Below are positions 21,811-34,700 of a DNA stretch of 64,000 nt, piece by piece. The first letter of the stretch is position 1; the number at the start of each line of letters is the position of its first letter. The notes below the pieces were generated by a model. It was not told the origin of the DNA. It was given only the letters and a program-made list of their open reading frames with translations, and did not search any database. The translations under genes were made by a program, and so were the position numbers. The DNA is from Leucaena leucocephala. Lineage: Eukaryota; Streptophyta; Magnoliopsida; Fabales; Fabaceae. The stretch is from assembly GCA_037074615.1 (NCBI GenBank), contig CM073544.1:15889891-15953890 (forward strand). Reading direction: 5' to 3'.

Positions 21811-24800
21811 ATGGGCCCTGCTCGTCCAATTTTAGACAAGGACAAAGAGAGTAAGCCAAACTTTGCTCTGAAAGTTGCAGAAGTAAAGGGCAAGGTGGAA
21901 GAAAGAGGTATGAGTTACACGAGTCACTCTGAGAAACCCATTGTTAAGGTGGAGGCCTTTTTTGATGAACCGATTAAAAGTACTAAGGTCCCTGAAGACA
22001 TGGAGGTTGATATAGTAAGCTGGACAAATAAAGTTGATTTTGCGACAAATAAAAATGATGACCCTGATGCAACTGAATACTCAAGTTCATTTGCTGACAC
22101 TATGTCTGACCCTGAAACTAGTTCTAGACTGAGTGAAGCTGAAGTGGAGTCAGAGGTCTTAGGTGACAGCGGGTTGTCATGCGCCTTGGATGCTTTTGGC
22201 CCAGCTTTTCCGATGAGGTAATAAATTGCCTTGATTGGTCATAAATTTAGCAATTGGTATCTAATGTCTAAACAAAGGACCCAATTCACATGCATTTGAT
22301 GGCCACTGATTCAAGCTACTAATAAATCCATATTATGCACTCAGATGTTAAAATTAGAAGGTTGATGGGTATAATGGATTTATAACAATTGAAAACTTAA
22401 CATATTTACAATTACAGCCTTAGATGTTAAATAACACGAAATCTAAAGGAACATTCAGCTGTGGTTAGATGGCAAGCCGGTGTCTTTGCTCGAAGAATAG
22501 TTTCAAATCTTATTTACCTCTCTTGAAATCCTTAGATAATGCATATGCATTCATGTATACCAGAAAGCCATATACTTGTTTATTATTTACCTGTTAGTTG
22601 TAGTCGCTAATTGTAACTCTTGTTTGAAGAATTTATAGCTTTGCAACTTGTAAATTTATCATTACTTTTGTTCTTTGTCATCATTTATGCCTTTTATAGA
22701 TACCATTTTGTTCTGGATCCATTTGCTTCTCTTAAAGGGAATACCTATCATTTTGGCAATTTATGGTGAATCTACGTATACCTTTTTGTTTTTGGTCACT
22801 TGATTGATTGTACTATCACAAACATTTTATATTCTTTCCTGACGTATTTTGTATATGCAATTATTATTATCAGTGTGTTTTTCCTTTCCATATTAACTTC
22901 CTGTGCAACCATAGGAAGAAGAGACTGACAGATCATTGGAGGAACTTTATACGACCCTTAATGTGGCGCTGTAAATGGACAGAACTAAGAATTAAAGAAA
23001 TGGAGTCACAAGCATTGAAATACAGCAAAGAGCTTGCAGAATTTGATCACCGGAAATGTAAGGCACCTGATCAATTAACATTAGAAGAAATTGGTTCAAA
23101 ATCGCTGCCATTTTCCAGTCCCTGGTGCATATGCAAGGCCAAAAAGAGAAGGAAAAGAAAGAAAGTTGAAGACACAATTGATACAGGATCCTATATGTCC
23201 CGTCATTATCTTTTCTCTTATCTTCGTATGAACTTCTTTGTACTCATCTTTCCTGATTTTCTTGTCTTTCCTTTTTGGTAACCAACTACTTGCCCTCACT
23301 TCAGAAAAGTGTATGACATTTTTTCTTTCTTATGTACTGTAGAGAATAAGAAGTCTGACCCAGATGGTAGCTTGGCTGATGACTTTGGTAATCCAGGTTA
23401 GAAATACCGCTTCATTCTGATCCCTCTCTACTGCATAACATGTTAAGTCTCCTGGTAACGTTAATTTCTTTGGCATTGCTTTTTAAGTGGGAAAAGAAAA
23501 AATAAACTGAACTGTTGGTTTAAAAGTCCGCTGCATTAAGTTGAAAGATTGTATATGTTGACTTTCTTTTTCTTCCTGTTCTCTTTCTCTTTTGAGAGGA
23601 GGGTTGCAGAAAGAGAGAAATCTTCCAGGTTATGACTGCCAATCATGATCTGCCAGTGCCTTACATTATGAATGCTGCATTATCACATTTGACATATATC
23701 TTAAGTAGATGACTAACTGCGTTCCTATTCTCTGGACAGTGATTGCAGACCCGCATACTGATTTGACTCACAGATTTGGGGTTAATGATGATCAATCTTT
23801 CTTTGAGTTTAACGATGGCGATAGTTCCCTGGAGCAGATTCTTTGGACAATTGAAAATGTACATTCTAGGGTCCACGAGCTGAAGAGTCAAGTCGATGTA
23901 ATCATGTCCAAAAATGCTTTGAAGTTTTCTTCGTCAGAGAATTTGTGCCTTCTACCCCATGGTGATGTACAGACCAGCTCTGCTCATAGTCCTGCATTCT
24001 CTGCTGGGAATGGAGACACGGTGTCAGCAGGGGATATTTGTAATTCAGCTCAGCATGCACCTGAGTTTGATTTTGGAGATTTGGTTATGCCTGATAGTGC
24101 TGTCTCGAGCTATGGGGAAGCCACAACTATTCCTGATATAATTGAGAGCACAGTGGGATTGTTGTCTGCTGCCGATGTCACCCTCCCTCAGCCCCAGACC
24201 ATGGACTCATGTGAAGATGTAAGTCTCAATCTATGGATAGCGAAAATTTAATTATTTTATTGTTTCAAGGCCCTAAAATTCAGGACCAATGAACGATTAG
24301 TTGCTCCTCTGTGAATTATTTGAAGCCATCATAGCTATTCGTTTGTTCTGGATGGTTCCTTGGCAGTAATATATCGTGCCCTTAGAATTTGTTTTGTTTC
24401 TTTATGTCTAGGTAATGGCTCTTGATTTTGAAGCATTTACATAATGAAGAATATCCATAATGCAGTTAGCTGCTTTTCCAGTTTGTGTATAAAATCTAGA
24501 ATGTATTACTATGACATTTGAGAATGTTTCATTATGACATTGTTGGTTGCAGATGGTAGACAATGTGTTGATACACAATGAAGCAGCTGAAGCGGAGGAG
24601 CAAACCTTTAAAAGTGGAAATCACAATCCCACTGAGAAGCATCCGGAGGCAGGGGAATATGATCATGAGAATGCACAGACTGCTTCTCTCCCAAATACGG
24701 AAGTGAAGTCTGCTTTGCCTCACTCTCAGGAGCAATCAACGCTCAAATCCTGTTTATATAAAAGAAAACGTGGGGAGCGCAAAGCTGGATCTGGTGGTTG

Positions 24801-24837
24801 GAGCAAGAAATGCTCAGGGGAACCTGATAGCCAATGA
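21811..24837 (+). CDS. Plant-specific protein of unknown function (At3g59670-like by position)
   Basis: Five exons: 21811-22217, 22915-23225, 23343-23396, 23740-24218 and 24553-24837. Frames agree and borders are GT-AG, giving 511 residues. Residues 1-136 are acidic and Ser-rich. Exon 2 carries the most conserved-looking block, LTDHWRNFIRPLMWRCKWTE, followed by a charged helix. It ends in a strong basic cluster (KAKKRRKRKKVED), which suggests a nuclear protein. Exon 4 has FGVNDDQSFFEF and a predicted amphipathic helix ENVHSRVHELKSQVDVIMSK. The C-terminus is low-complexity and ends with a basic stretch (YKRKRGERKAGSGGWSKK). I recognise no named domain. It stands head-to-head with the BAGP1-like gene, as At3g59670 stands next to At3g59660 in Arabidopsis. 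The exon 2/3 junction is the least certain. Confidence 0.8.
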
Positions 24838-25099
24838 GATAAATGTATTACTACTTGCCTTTTCAATCCACTTAGTTTCTGCACTTGCCATTGTAAACAA
24901 CAAAGTATGTATAAGTGCCAGCAGAAGGCTGTCCTGATGATACTCTTCTTTGTCAATTACCATGAACCTCAAAGGAACAACAATAGAAAGGGAAACAAAT
25001 CTAACTTATTGCCTTGTCCATGAGTCACTAAAACCCAGAGAATTGAGAGCATGAAATTAATTAAAAACCACTGCTCCAAAAAGAAAAAAAGGTGATATA

Positions 25100-25619
25100 G
25101 GGCCTGTTTGGATAGGATTTTGAAAAAGGGGTTATGAAAAAAAAGGGCTTATGAACAACTTATGGAAAATGACTTTTGGAGAAGTGTTTATTGGAAAAAA
25201 GTGGTTTTGAATAAATAGGTGTTTAGATAGTTATTTTTAGAATGACTTTTTATGGTGGTAAATTACCAAAAAGGGTATGATTTGATTTAAAGTAAGAGAG
25301 AGGAGGGAGGTAGAAAAAAGAAAAGAGAGAGGAGGGAGGGAAGATAGGAGAAAGGAGAGAGAGTGTAAGAAAAAGTAGGAAAGAGGAGAGAGGGTGTAAG
25401 AAAAAGTAGGGGTAAGATAGTAATTGGATAGTCCATAAGTGCTTTTACTGTTGAAAAAGCTATTTTAAATAGCTTATTCAAAACCATGGTTTTAAACCAT
25501 GGTTTTGTCCAAAAGCACTTATGGACAAATAAGCCTGTTTGTTTTAAAATTTTTCCAAATTGAAGTTTGGGCTAAAAGCTCTTTTAAAACCGTGATTTAG
25601 AGCCTTGCCAAAAAGGCCC
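25100..25619 (+). mobile_element. MITE with purine core, copy 2
   Basis: Terminal inverted repeats 'gggcctgtttgg' (25100) and the complement of 'ccaaaaaggccc' (ends 25619). The internal module 'ggtaaattaccaaaaagggt' is followed by a GA-rich tract at about 25295-25420 and 'gtaagaaaaagtaggggta'. A short internal palindrome 'aaaccatggttt' is repeated near 25480-25505. It lies just 3' of the unknown gene. Confidence 0.75.
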
Positions 25620-27703
25620 ATAAATGACTGGCTTAATGTGGGTTGTCCTTGAGAGTGTGATGGGATCAAAGATTGCACGTGTTGAGTCCATATTTGCATG
25701 TGAATGTATGATTTGGTAAGCACGCATCATCACATCACCTTCCATGGCCGATCAAACTATTAATTACTCTGCTCCCACAATATTCTGGGGTAGTTCCTGT
25801 CAACATTAAACCATGCTTTGCTTCATTTAAAAACTGAATACATACCCTTTTCAATTATACTTCCTCGTTGGGTGCTTCGTATATTTTTTGTCTATTTATC
25901 AATCACTCGTATTCCCCCCTTCTCCCCGGTCACACGCACGCACGCACATTTTCGTCATAAGTCCTCTGAGTGATAGGTCGCTTTGCCTTAAACTCCGTAA
26001 AGTAAGCCCAGTTGCAGACGCCATACCATTGTAGCAAGTACCTTCTATTTCTTTCTCCTTTTGATTGGAAACTCTTCGTTCCTATGTAAAGCCACTAGAA
26101 TAATTTCTATGGTCTACAATGTACAAAAAGCAAAAAGATGATGACTCGAAACATATTCTTTTTGACTCTCCCTGACATCCATTTGGGGAAAAAAACGATT
26201 GGTTTAGGGATTAGAGAAACCAGTTATAATTATAACCCTGCTTGTGTCAGTCCTTGAATAAGTCCTACTCGGGAAGCTTTCAATCAATTCTTTATGTACG
26301 ACAGAAAATTAATCCCACAACATCGTCTGGGAAACAAAGGCGCCCTCAGCGTTCAATATGAAACTAAGTTCATAAGAAACTGCTGCATGTAAAATGTTAT
26401 TATCGCTATGAATGAAGAATTGGTAATACCTTCATTTGGGAATTTTTTGTCTTAAAAAAAAAGGTAAAGAGGTCCACTTTTGGTTGTTTGGGAGGGCCCG
26501 GGTGATGATATGCAGAAAAAGGTGGTGGAGCTTGTGAAATAATTGCACAGAACGGGTTCACATTAATGAGGAGGGAATTAAATCATACCTTGAACATAAG
26601 AGCGTTGTTGAAACAGTGACATCCACATGAAAGGAAGAAATTAAATAAGCATTGTGTTAAAACTCATAAAAGAGCAGGGTGGTAGTTTGGGTGCTTATGA
26701 TATTTATGTCATAAAGGCAGGCCGAGCATGTCTCAAACCAATTAGTGACCCGAGTGACCTGCTCTTAAACATGATTGAGGCCAACTACTGGTGCTTTTCC
26801 ATGCTCAATAAAGGCATTGGGGCTGGGGGGTACCCTGGTAATTACATGAAAAGCAGCATAGTGGTGACATTTTTACTTTGGCTTTGAAATTTCAAATCCC
26901 TGTATTTCTCTCTCTAAATCAGAAGGAATCATGGCAGCCAAAGCAAAAGAAGGAGGGTTACAATAAAGAATTGGGGCAAAGGAAAAGAAGCACATTGCCA
27001 ACCCCATCTTAGGAGCACAAGGCTCTTCAGTTGTGCGTAAAACCCAGATGAAACTCCTTTCCTCTCTTTCTCCACCCTTCTCATACTTGCAACTCTCTTT
27101 GTTCATGCAACATCCCAAGAACCACGAATCCCACACGAGGTATGCTCTGTCTCTGTTTCTATTTCTCTTTCATGGAACAACCACGCACCCCCATACAAAT
27201 TCTGGACATATATTGCTTGAAATGTAGGATCGCGGTACCCCTTATTGTCACCATCATGAGAATGTTTGCAATTATTAAGTATCCATCACCAACATCAACA
27301 ATTCAGTCTTGAAAAGAACAGAGCTTTATTTTGACTGATTTAGAAACAATTCCTCAGACTCGTAAGCTCCCCTCTCCTTGAATTAGGCTCATTGTTGCGG
27401 GACTTGGATTGCAACGGTCATACTCGGCTTCCGTCTGTCAAAATTTGTCCAGCCATGATTTTTTTTCCCGGTCTTGTACTCCAGAAAATAGAAGTTGTCG
27501 GTTTTCTTAGGCTCTCTTGTGAGTGTCCTTCTCTTCGATGCTACAACTCATTTGAAAAGATTAGCGGGCATAGTTAACTGCGAAATTATGAAAAATGCAA
27601 TATTTGAATGTGGCGCATGTGTTAATATAGAGATAAGTATGTAAGCTATAAACTAAAATGGGCTGTGGATTGCAGGAAGCCATGGTATCAAAGAGCAATA
27701 GGA
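25620..27703. other. Intergenic region and probable 5' UTR of the small Arg-rich gene
   Basis: No conserved coding sequence recognised. A plausible 5' UTR exon ends at 27138 ('cacacgag' followed by gtatgc), and a good 3' splice site (ttgcag) ends at 27675. Together they suggest a leader intron at 27139-27675. This pairing is inference. Confidence 0.4.
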
Positions 27704-28213
27704 ATGGGGAACCTGTGGAAATCGATTTCCAAGACATTGGGCGCAGAAATTCCAAGCGGAAACGGGGGCCAAGTGGGGAGACCAAGTTCCAATGGCAGTA
27801 AGAACAAGCAGCAGCAGCTAAGAAAATGCACATCTCTGAAGGTGGCCACTTCCTTCACAAGGGCATGCCTCTGTGCGCCCATCTCTTCCTACAACGAGAT
27901 CTTCAGAGCGGAGGTTCCTCCCAGGAGGAGCAACAGTTTTCCCAGACCAAAGCCATTACAGTCCAGCACCACTTGTTGTGTTGCCAGCGCCAGGCTCAGC
28001 ACAGAGGGCAGAAGAGTTTTCAGGGGCAAATCATTGACCGATGACGTCCTCATGAGGAGGTTCGTGATCGAAGAAGAAGCAATGATGCAAATCAGAAGAA
28101 GGAATGAAATGGAAGTTATTAGGAGGAGAAGTATGGTGAGGAGACACAAGCTGGGCCCTAGTCCTCTTCGCAGGATGGTTTTGGCGGAGACTCATCAGAG
28201 TCACCAAACCTGA
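27704..28213 (+). CDS. Small Arg-rich plant protein of unknown function
   Basis: Open from before 27704 to TGA at 28211, giving 169 residues from the first in-frame ATG. The middle part (LRKCTSLKVATSFTRACLCA, then ISSYNEIFRAEVPPRRSNSF) and the basic C-terminus (RRSMVRRHKLGPSPLRRMVL) look like a conserved, uncharacterised plant family. The N-terminus is uncertain. A stronger start context, ccATGG at 27682, opens a different frame of 39 codons that ends at 27799. The splice acceptor at 27675 would also allow an upstream coding exon to enter the main frame. A single-base frameshift in the N-terminal region is possible. No domain assigned. Confidence 0.65.
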   Translation: MGNLWKSISKTLGAEIPSGNGGQVGRPSSNGSKNKQQQLRKCTSLKVATSFTRACLCAPISSYNEIFRAEVPPRRSNSFPRPKPLQSSTTCCVASARLSTEGRRVFRGKSLTDDVLMRRFVIEEEAMMQIRRRNEMEVIRRRSMVRRHKLGPSPLRRMVLAETHQSHQT

Positions 28214-28824
28214 TTCGTTTTTCTTTTTAAATTTCATTTCTATGTATCGCTGGGGATGAGGACGCCCTTGATAAAATCTGCCCAACTAACCACTACTAGT
28301 CCACGTAATTTGCTTATAAGACACTCAAACTTAGGAGATCAAGGGTAGTGGTTATTTAATTTGCATTGCAAAGGCCTACTTAGTCGCGCAATTGCTTTGT
28401 CATACATCCACGCCCGATTATATTCTGATGGATCTTGGCCACCCGTCCTCTTCACTTTTTTCAAGCCAAGCAATACACCAACATCTCAAGAATATATTCG
28501 TTCTGCTTTCCTTCTCAAACTCCACTCTGTTCGAATCTAAAATTAAATTGGCAGGATGGGGAAAAACACGCTTTCTGAATCAGCATAGTGATCCCTCAAT
28601 TGCTGTTTGATTATTGCGCTTGTTTCCAATGCAACCAATTAAAATGACATATACAAGTTTGATCACCAATCATTAGCAGAGCAAGTCATTTGTCATTAGG
28701 TGAGTCGTAGATGTGTAAACGAGAGCGATTTGGATTGGTTATTTATTGTTTTGACGCGTCGAATGAAAAACTGAGTCATGAGATGCCGGAAGGAACCCAA
28801 AAGAATCTGGCCCTCTTTATTCTT
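28214..28824. other. 3' flank of the small Arg-rich gene
   Basis: Probable 3' UTR and spacer. Nothing else recognised. Confidence 0.4.
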
Positions 28825-29000
28825 TCTTATTTTTTTAGTTGCCCACCCGGTTTACCAAAATTTTATCCCGACTACATCCAAATTTGACCAGCATCGCATA
28901 TCTGGCTATAGTAGATGAGTCTCCTAATAGAGATTTTTTGCATACGCCAAAGCTCAAACTCGATACCGAACCGTTTATCACTCGAATCAACTTTCGTTAG
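28825..29000 (-). mobile_element. SINE family A, diverged copy with 17-bp target duplication
   Basis: Reverse-orientation copy of the family A SINE ('ttgcccacccggtttacc' to 'ctcgaatcaactttcgttag'). About ten bases around box B are missing ('actcgataccg'). Flanks 'tggccctctttattctt' (28808-28824) and 'tggccgtctttattctt' (29001-29017) match at 16 of 17 positions. Confidence 0.85.
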
Positions 29001-29017
29001 TGGCCGTCTTTATTCTT

Positions 29018-30650
29018 AGATATTAAAGAGGCCCTTAAATGACATCAGTTTAAACTATAGGAGGTGCATCTTTGTCGGTAGTTAAAAATTATAAGACATT
29101 TTTCATATTTGAAAGTGTAATCAATTATGTTTTTTAATTGGGGGTGTAATTAATAAGTTGTTTTTTAAAAAAAAAACTGAGACACCCTATTAAAGAAGAG
29201 GAAACATAAGAAGAAATAATTTTAAACGAAAAGCGTAAAGGTTAAGATATACATGAATGGGGGGAGATGGTAATGAAGAAGATCCCGAATTGACGATAAA
29301 GCTTGTGATATGGTTGAAGGATAATGTTGGATCACCTACCAAAAAATCATGTTTCTGATGACAGCATTTGGACAAATGGAAGCATTAAATTAAACGACAC
29401 GATGTGGCAGAAAACCAAAAAAACCTCGTTGAAGGAATCTTACAAATTCCCCCGTAATTCATATGCCCACGCACAAAGCAAACCCAACCATGGTTTCATG
29501 AATCATGATCGTTGGGACTCTCTCCATTTGAGGACTCACGTGGCAAGACAGGGAGGAATAATTGTGTGTACAAGCAAGAGTAGGGACAGGGCACTTTCTT
29601 AGAGCAATATCATATAGAAATGCAGCCCAACAGCCATACCGATCCAACGGTTATCTGGCCCATTCGGCCCTTTTAAATCTCACGTCGCTACTTATACTTC
29701 ACCAACATTGTCTCTTTCCTGTACCAAAAAAAAAAAACATTGTCTCTTTCCACTTATCATCGGTAAATTCAGCTAATAAAAAAAATTATGACTATTTAGA
29801 GTATATTCAATTTATAAAAATTTATTAATTTATGTCTGAAAATAATTTTTTATCAAAAATTTTATTTATAAAAAAAAATTTCTCTCTTTCCTGTACTGTA
29901 AACCAGCGCCTCTCGCCAGTGCCTCCCGCGCTCTCAATTGATAAATTATTGAGTCTTATCATATTTTTATTATTATAAGAGTCAATTTACAAAATAATCA
30001 ACTAAAAAGAAATTCAACGCCCATGCGTAAAAAATTGTCAAGCTGAGTTACTTTAATTTTCGAAAATCAGTTTGAAGTAGTCATATAGGCAAGGTAATTC
30101 TGATTGGAGATGGATGCATATACCCGACAGTGCGGCTCGCCAAAATTTTCCAACCGGACACTGCTTTTGGATTTCGTTCTCTCTCTCTGAATGAGTTCGG
30201 GACCTGCCATCTCTGAATTTGACTAAAAACGCGTCAATTGATTCGGTATGAGTAATTCCAAAACCAACAGCATTTCGTGAGTCTTACGTGCTTTTGAAGG
30301 AGCGTGGGGGGGAGATTTTTGTTATGGTGACGAGATTATGGGATCAGAAGTGGGTAAGGCAGCGGCAGCAACAAGAATAATAAGAAGAAGAAGAAGAAGA
30401 AGGACAGTGATAATAATCTAATGAATAAGATTAGGGAGGAGAGAGTACCAAACATAGGCGTCAACAGAAATAGTCTTCCCATTTAAGTAAAGTTAGTTGA
30501 AGTTGGGGACATTAAGTGAGAAAGTGGGCAACCTCGCTTTCTCGGAGCCTCATGATGATTATGAAAGCAAAAAGAAAGAAAATATAAATGCAAGCCACAA
30601 AAGGTGAAAGCTGGAAGCTGGAAAAGTAATTTCAGCTGAGCAAGGGAACC
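29018..30650. other. Intergenic region upstream of the IQD gene
   Basis: Mostly AT-rich. Contains a (GAA)n microsatellite at about 30384-30402. No coding sequence supported. Confidence 0.4.
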
Positions 30651-30811
30651 CGATTCAAAGCAAGCAAGCTGCCCCCTCCCATATTAATATTTCCATCCAA
30701 CAATCGTGTGCTTCTGGAAAGCAGACGCTGGCTGAACAATTCCGCTTCCCAACACCACCATACCTTCTACCTCCTCCCACCTTCTTCCAACGCCGCACAA
30801 CTTCCCCAAAG
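30650..30811 (+). other. Probable 5' UTR exon of the IQD gene
   Basis: GC-richer, CT-rich leader sequence ending in 'cccaaag' before a GTATCT donor at 30812. The donor is followed by a (TC)n run. The matching acceptor (ggcag, ending 31729) lies 23 bp before the start codon, so the leader intron is about 0.9 kb. The transcription start is a guess. Confidence 0.5.
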
Positions 30812-31752
30812 GTATCTCTCTCTCTCTCTCTGCTTTTGAGGATTATTCTAATTATGTTCCTTACTACTTTCATCCTCGGGATCCCTCCTCTCAGATGTCA
30901 GATTTTGTCTTTTTTTTTTTAACTCTCAGAAAACTACTCAATTCACTTCCTCTCTTCCGCCTTTATAACTCGCTATTTCTTCTCTGCTCTACAAAGCTTT
31001 CTCAGATCAACTAGAATTTCTTTTGTAAAACCCAAAATTCTTTTTTGATTTCATAATTCTTCCTTTCTTCCTTCCTTCGCGGGCTTTTTCCTCCCCCTTT
31101 CTTCTCTTAATTTCGTCCCCAATAAACCCTCAGCTCCTTACTGTGTATCCTCATGAGCCATCTTTGTTAATCCTGGCTACCATCGGATTTAATTTATGAA
31201 TTATTATTCTGGTGTCTTCTTCTTCCTTTTACATAAAGCGGCTTATTTTCCAAGTTGAATGAAGGATTTTGCATTTTGATTTCATTGTTTGCCGTTCGTG
31301 CCAATCAGCAGCCTGATATGGAGATGCTACGTCCTTGCTTGTTATCGCTTTGTTGAGCTTAATGTTTTAGCGATTCCTAATTCGGATAAAGGAGAACAAG
31401 AATGTGGCTCTTGCATGTTATAGTTGCTTGGTTTCGTTTGAATCATCCAAGCGTGCGTTTGTGTTCTTTTCTCGATTTATTGTCCATCCTTTTTTCTTTT
31501 CTTTCTTTTTTTTTTTTTATGGTTATACATCTCTGCGTCGTTATGGAAGATTTATGTGAACTAGAAGTGTAAATGCAAGGAATTTTTTTTACCTGAAATT
31601 CAAGAATGGAATATTGGTTTATGGCCAAGCATATCTTATATACGAAGCTTGCTGAAAAGTCATTAATTTGGGCAGTAACCATACGAATGAGTACATGAGG
31701 TGGCATTTTATCTTCATTATCTTTGGCAGGAAGAAACAGTAATGCCACTGAC

Positions 31753-34700
31753 ATGGGAAAGAAGGGAAGTTGGTTTTCCGCAATCAAGAGAGTTTTCAGT
31801 CACCATTCCAAGGAAAAGGTAGTCAATGTAAGTGCCCTCCGACCTTAATTATACAAGCAAATGTCAATCGCTAGTTTTTTATTTATTTAGTTTGGCATCC
31901 CCATTAAAAGTAAAAAAAAAAAAAAAAACGTTGAAATCCGGAATTGGGTGCTTCAGACATGTAACAAGTTTAATAATACAGGACTTAGTTTCATCATTAA
32001 TATTGGGAAAGTTTCATCATCTTTCAATCTTTTCGTGCAAGAGGATAATTAAACTTGCCATCTTTTATTCCAAATCCCATCCACCCAACCACCTGAGCTA
32101 CATTTTAGCCGGGCAAATTTTTCATCATTCTGAACTTTGCGAATTTCTACCATATTGGTGTTTATAACAGGAAAGCAGATCATTTGAAATATTGCTGAGT
32201 CATCTATGACGTTGTTTTGTGATGCATAAGCCAAAAACAATTTCTGTATTTTTCTAGACTGAATACGACACAACCCTAAAGGTCCCAATACGAATTAAGG
32301 ACTTCAAATGATAACAGTCAGAGTTTGTTCCTCTGCTACGGGGTGGAACCTCCACTATCTAACCCATGTACAACCTTATACCCTCCTTTAACCCAACTTA
32401 GCATCCTACAAACATCCTAATCAGCACAAAACATGCAACACAAATCATATACATAATAGATGACATCCTACAACAGCATCATAGCTATAAAACACACACA
32501 ATATATATATACATAACGACAATTCTCACACATCAGATTGCTTGATCATTTTTGTTACATCAATTGATGCATTAGTTTAGTCTCTATGCTCTTTTTCTCA
32601 AAGCAGGAAGCAAAAGTGTTGATGAGGATATGCATGTTTAATCTTCATAAGTTGCCATACCTTTGAGTGGCAGCATGAATTTATTTCCACCAAGTAGATT
32701 AACACGTATTTATCTCACCATTTTGAATAATTATAGCAGGATTCTGAAAAGAAAAATGCAAAAGAAAAGAAGAAGAAAGGTCTTGGAAAACTAAGGCATG
32801 GAGAGACAAATTCATTCATTCCCCTCTTCAGGGAGCCAAGCAGCATTGAAAAAATCTTTGGGGACTTCGAAAGAGAGCAACAATTACTAACTTTGAGGGG
32901 TCACACACCTCCTGAGCTACCCAAAACACCACCTTTCGTGCTTCCCAGAGATACTTATCCTAGGGCTCCTTCACCAAAGCCTGCTTCTCCAAGGGTTGCT
33001 TCTCCGAGAGCAGCATCTCCTAGGAGGATTGTTCATCACCATAGACCAGAACCAACGCTAAGAAACCACCATGCCTCAGCAACTAAGATCCAGTCTGCGT
33101 ATAGAGGTTATATGGTAAGTTCTCATGCTATTAAGTAGCCCATACAGTTCATTATTCAGTTCTTACACGGTCTTCATGCCTGCTGTTACATGTCTATTGT
33201 AAAAAACTGGAAATTGCTGGAATTATAGTAGAAAAATGTAGATCGTTCTTCTCTTATTTAAAAGCACACTCCATCATTTAAAAAGTGGATTATAAATGCA
33301 CTTCATTTGCAAGTTTTGTGGCAAAACCAAGGTGGCCTGTTACTTCTGGCAACCTCTAATTTGTGGGTGTGAGTAGGCCTTGAATGTTGTGTTAATTAAC
33401 TTTGAGAAAATATATGGTGTTTAACTTAATTTGGAGAAGAAATAAATTGAGTCACAATTTTTTGAACAAGATGCCTCATTAACAATTAGCTAGGCACCTT
33501 TCCTTTTATAAGGAATGGGTTGCATTGTTCCAGCTTGTAAATATTGAGTCTTGTAAATAGGTCAGGAGGGAGTATTATATAAACATGCTTTTAGATGTAT
33601 TGCATAGAATCCAATGAATTAGTCGCATTTTTTGCAAGTTTTAAATAGTGCTTCTTGCTATAGATTTTATATTTTATTTTTATTTTACTTGCTATGCATT
33701 GATATAACACAAGGGACCTGGCTGATGTGATTTAGTAGCTTTTGTACAGGCTAGGAGGAGTTTTAGAGTTCTGAAGGGTCTGGTGAGGCTTCAAGGAGTG
33801 GTAAGAGGACAGAATGTGAAGAGACAGACAATGAATGCCATGAAATACATGCAGTTGTTAGTGCGGGTTCAATCTCAGATTCAATCCCGGAGGATCCAGA
33901 TGTTGGAAAACCAGGCCCGATATCAAGCTGAATACAAGAATGGTAAAGAAGTGGCAAGTACCTTGGGCAAATTGACTTTAGGCCATGGGGTAAGCCCTCT
34001 GACTTAGTTAATGAAGTTCCTTAGCTTATAAGGCTGATGCTACTCCAACCTGCAGGCTCTGAAATGCCTAATTGTTGGGCTCTCCCTAGATGCTGCATCT
34101 TTGCAATCAAACATACAATAATTAAATTTGGTTTTTAACAGAGTTTAACTACTAATCCATGGCAGGAGCTTACTTGTGCCAAGAACCAAAGATTGGCAAA
34201 CTCAATTTATTCCCTTCAAAGCTAAATATCTATTCCTTAGTAGTGGTGCATTAGTGGCTTGATACTGCACAATTATGAGATTATGCAGTCATATACGTTA
34301 ACAGGTCGATTGAGTCAACCATAGACCACCGTACTCTTGCTTATGATGTCTATCATGCTAGTTTTAAATTTAGCATATAAAGCTCTAGAAAAGTTATTGA
34401 AATCTCCTTAAAATACTCCTGTTACTAATGTGCACAGGCTTTTATTTCCAGTTCCCTAATGTTTATGCAAATGAGGCTAAACATTTTGTATAATTTGGAA
34501 TTTTGTTTCAGTCTGAGGCAGGTAACCATGAAGATTGGGATGACAGCTTACTGACAAAAGAGGAAATAGAGGCAAGTTTGCAGAGGAAGGTGGAAGCAAT
34601 CATCAAAAGAGAAAGGGCAATGGCATACTCATATTCCCATCAGGTACTACTCTCCAACTCATCCTCCACTGTTAATTTTAAACAATTCTTTACGCTTTGC

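Noticed and set aside
22915..23281. Read-through of exon 2 of the unknown gene into the following intron
   Set aside because: The acceptor at 23342 and in-frame continuation in exon 3 support splicing at 23225 instead.
26654..26887. 77-codon open frame with protein-like composition upstream of the small Arg-rich gene
   Set aside because: No motif recognised, and there is no way to link it by splicing to the downstream gene with confidence.
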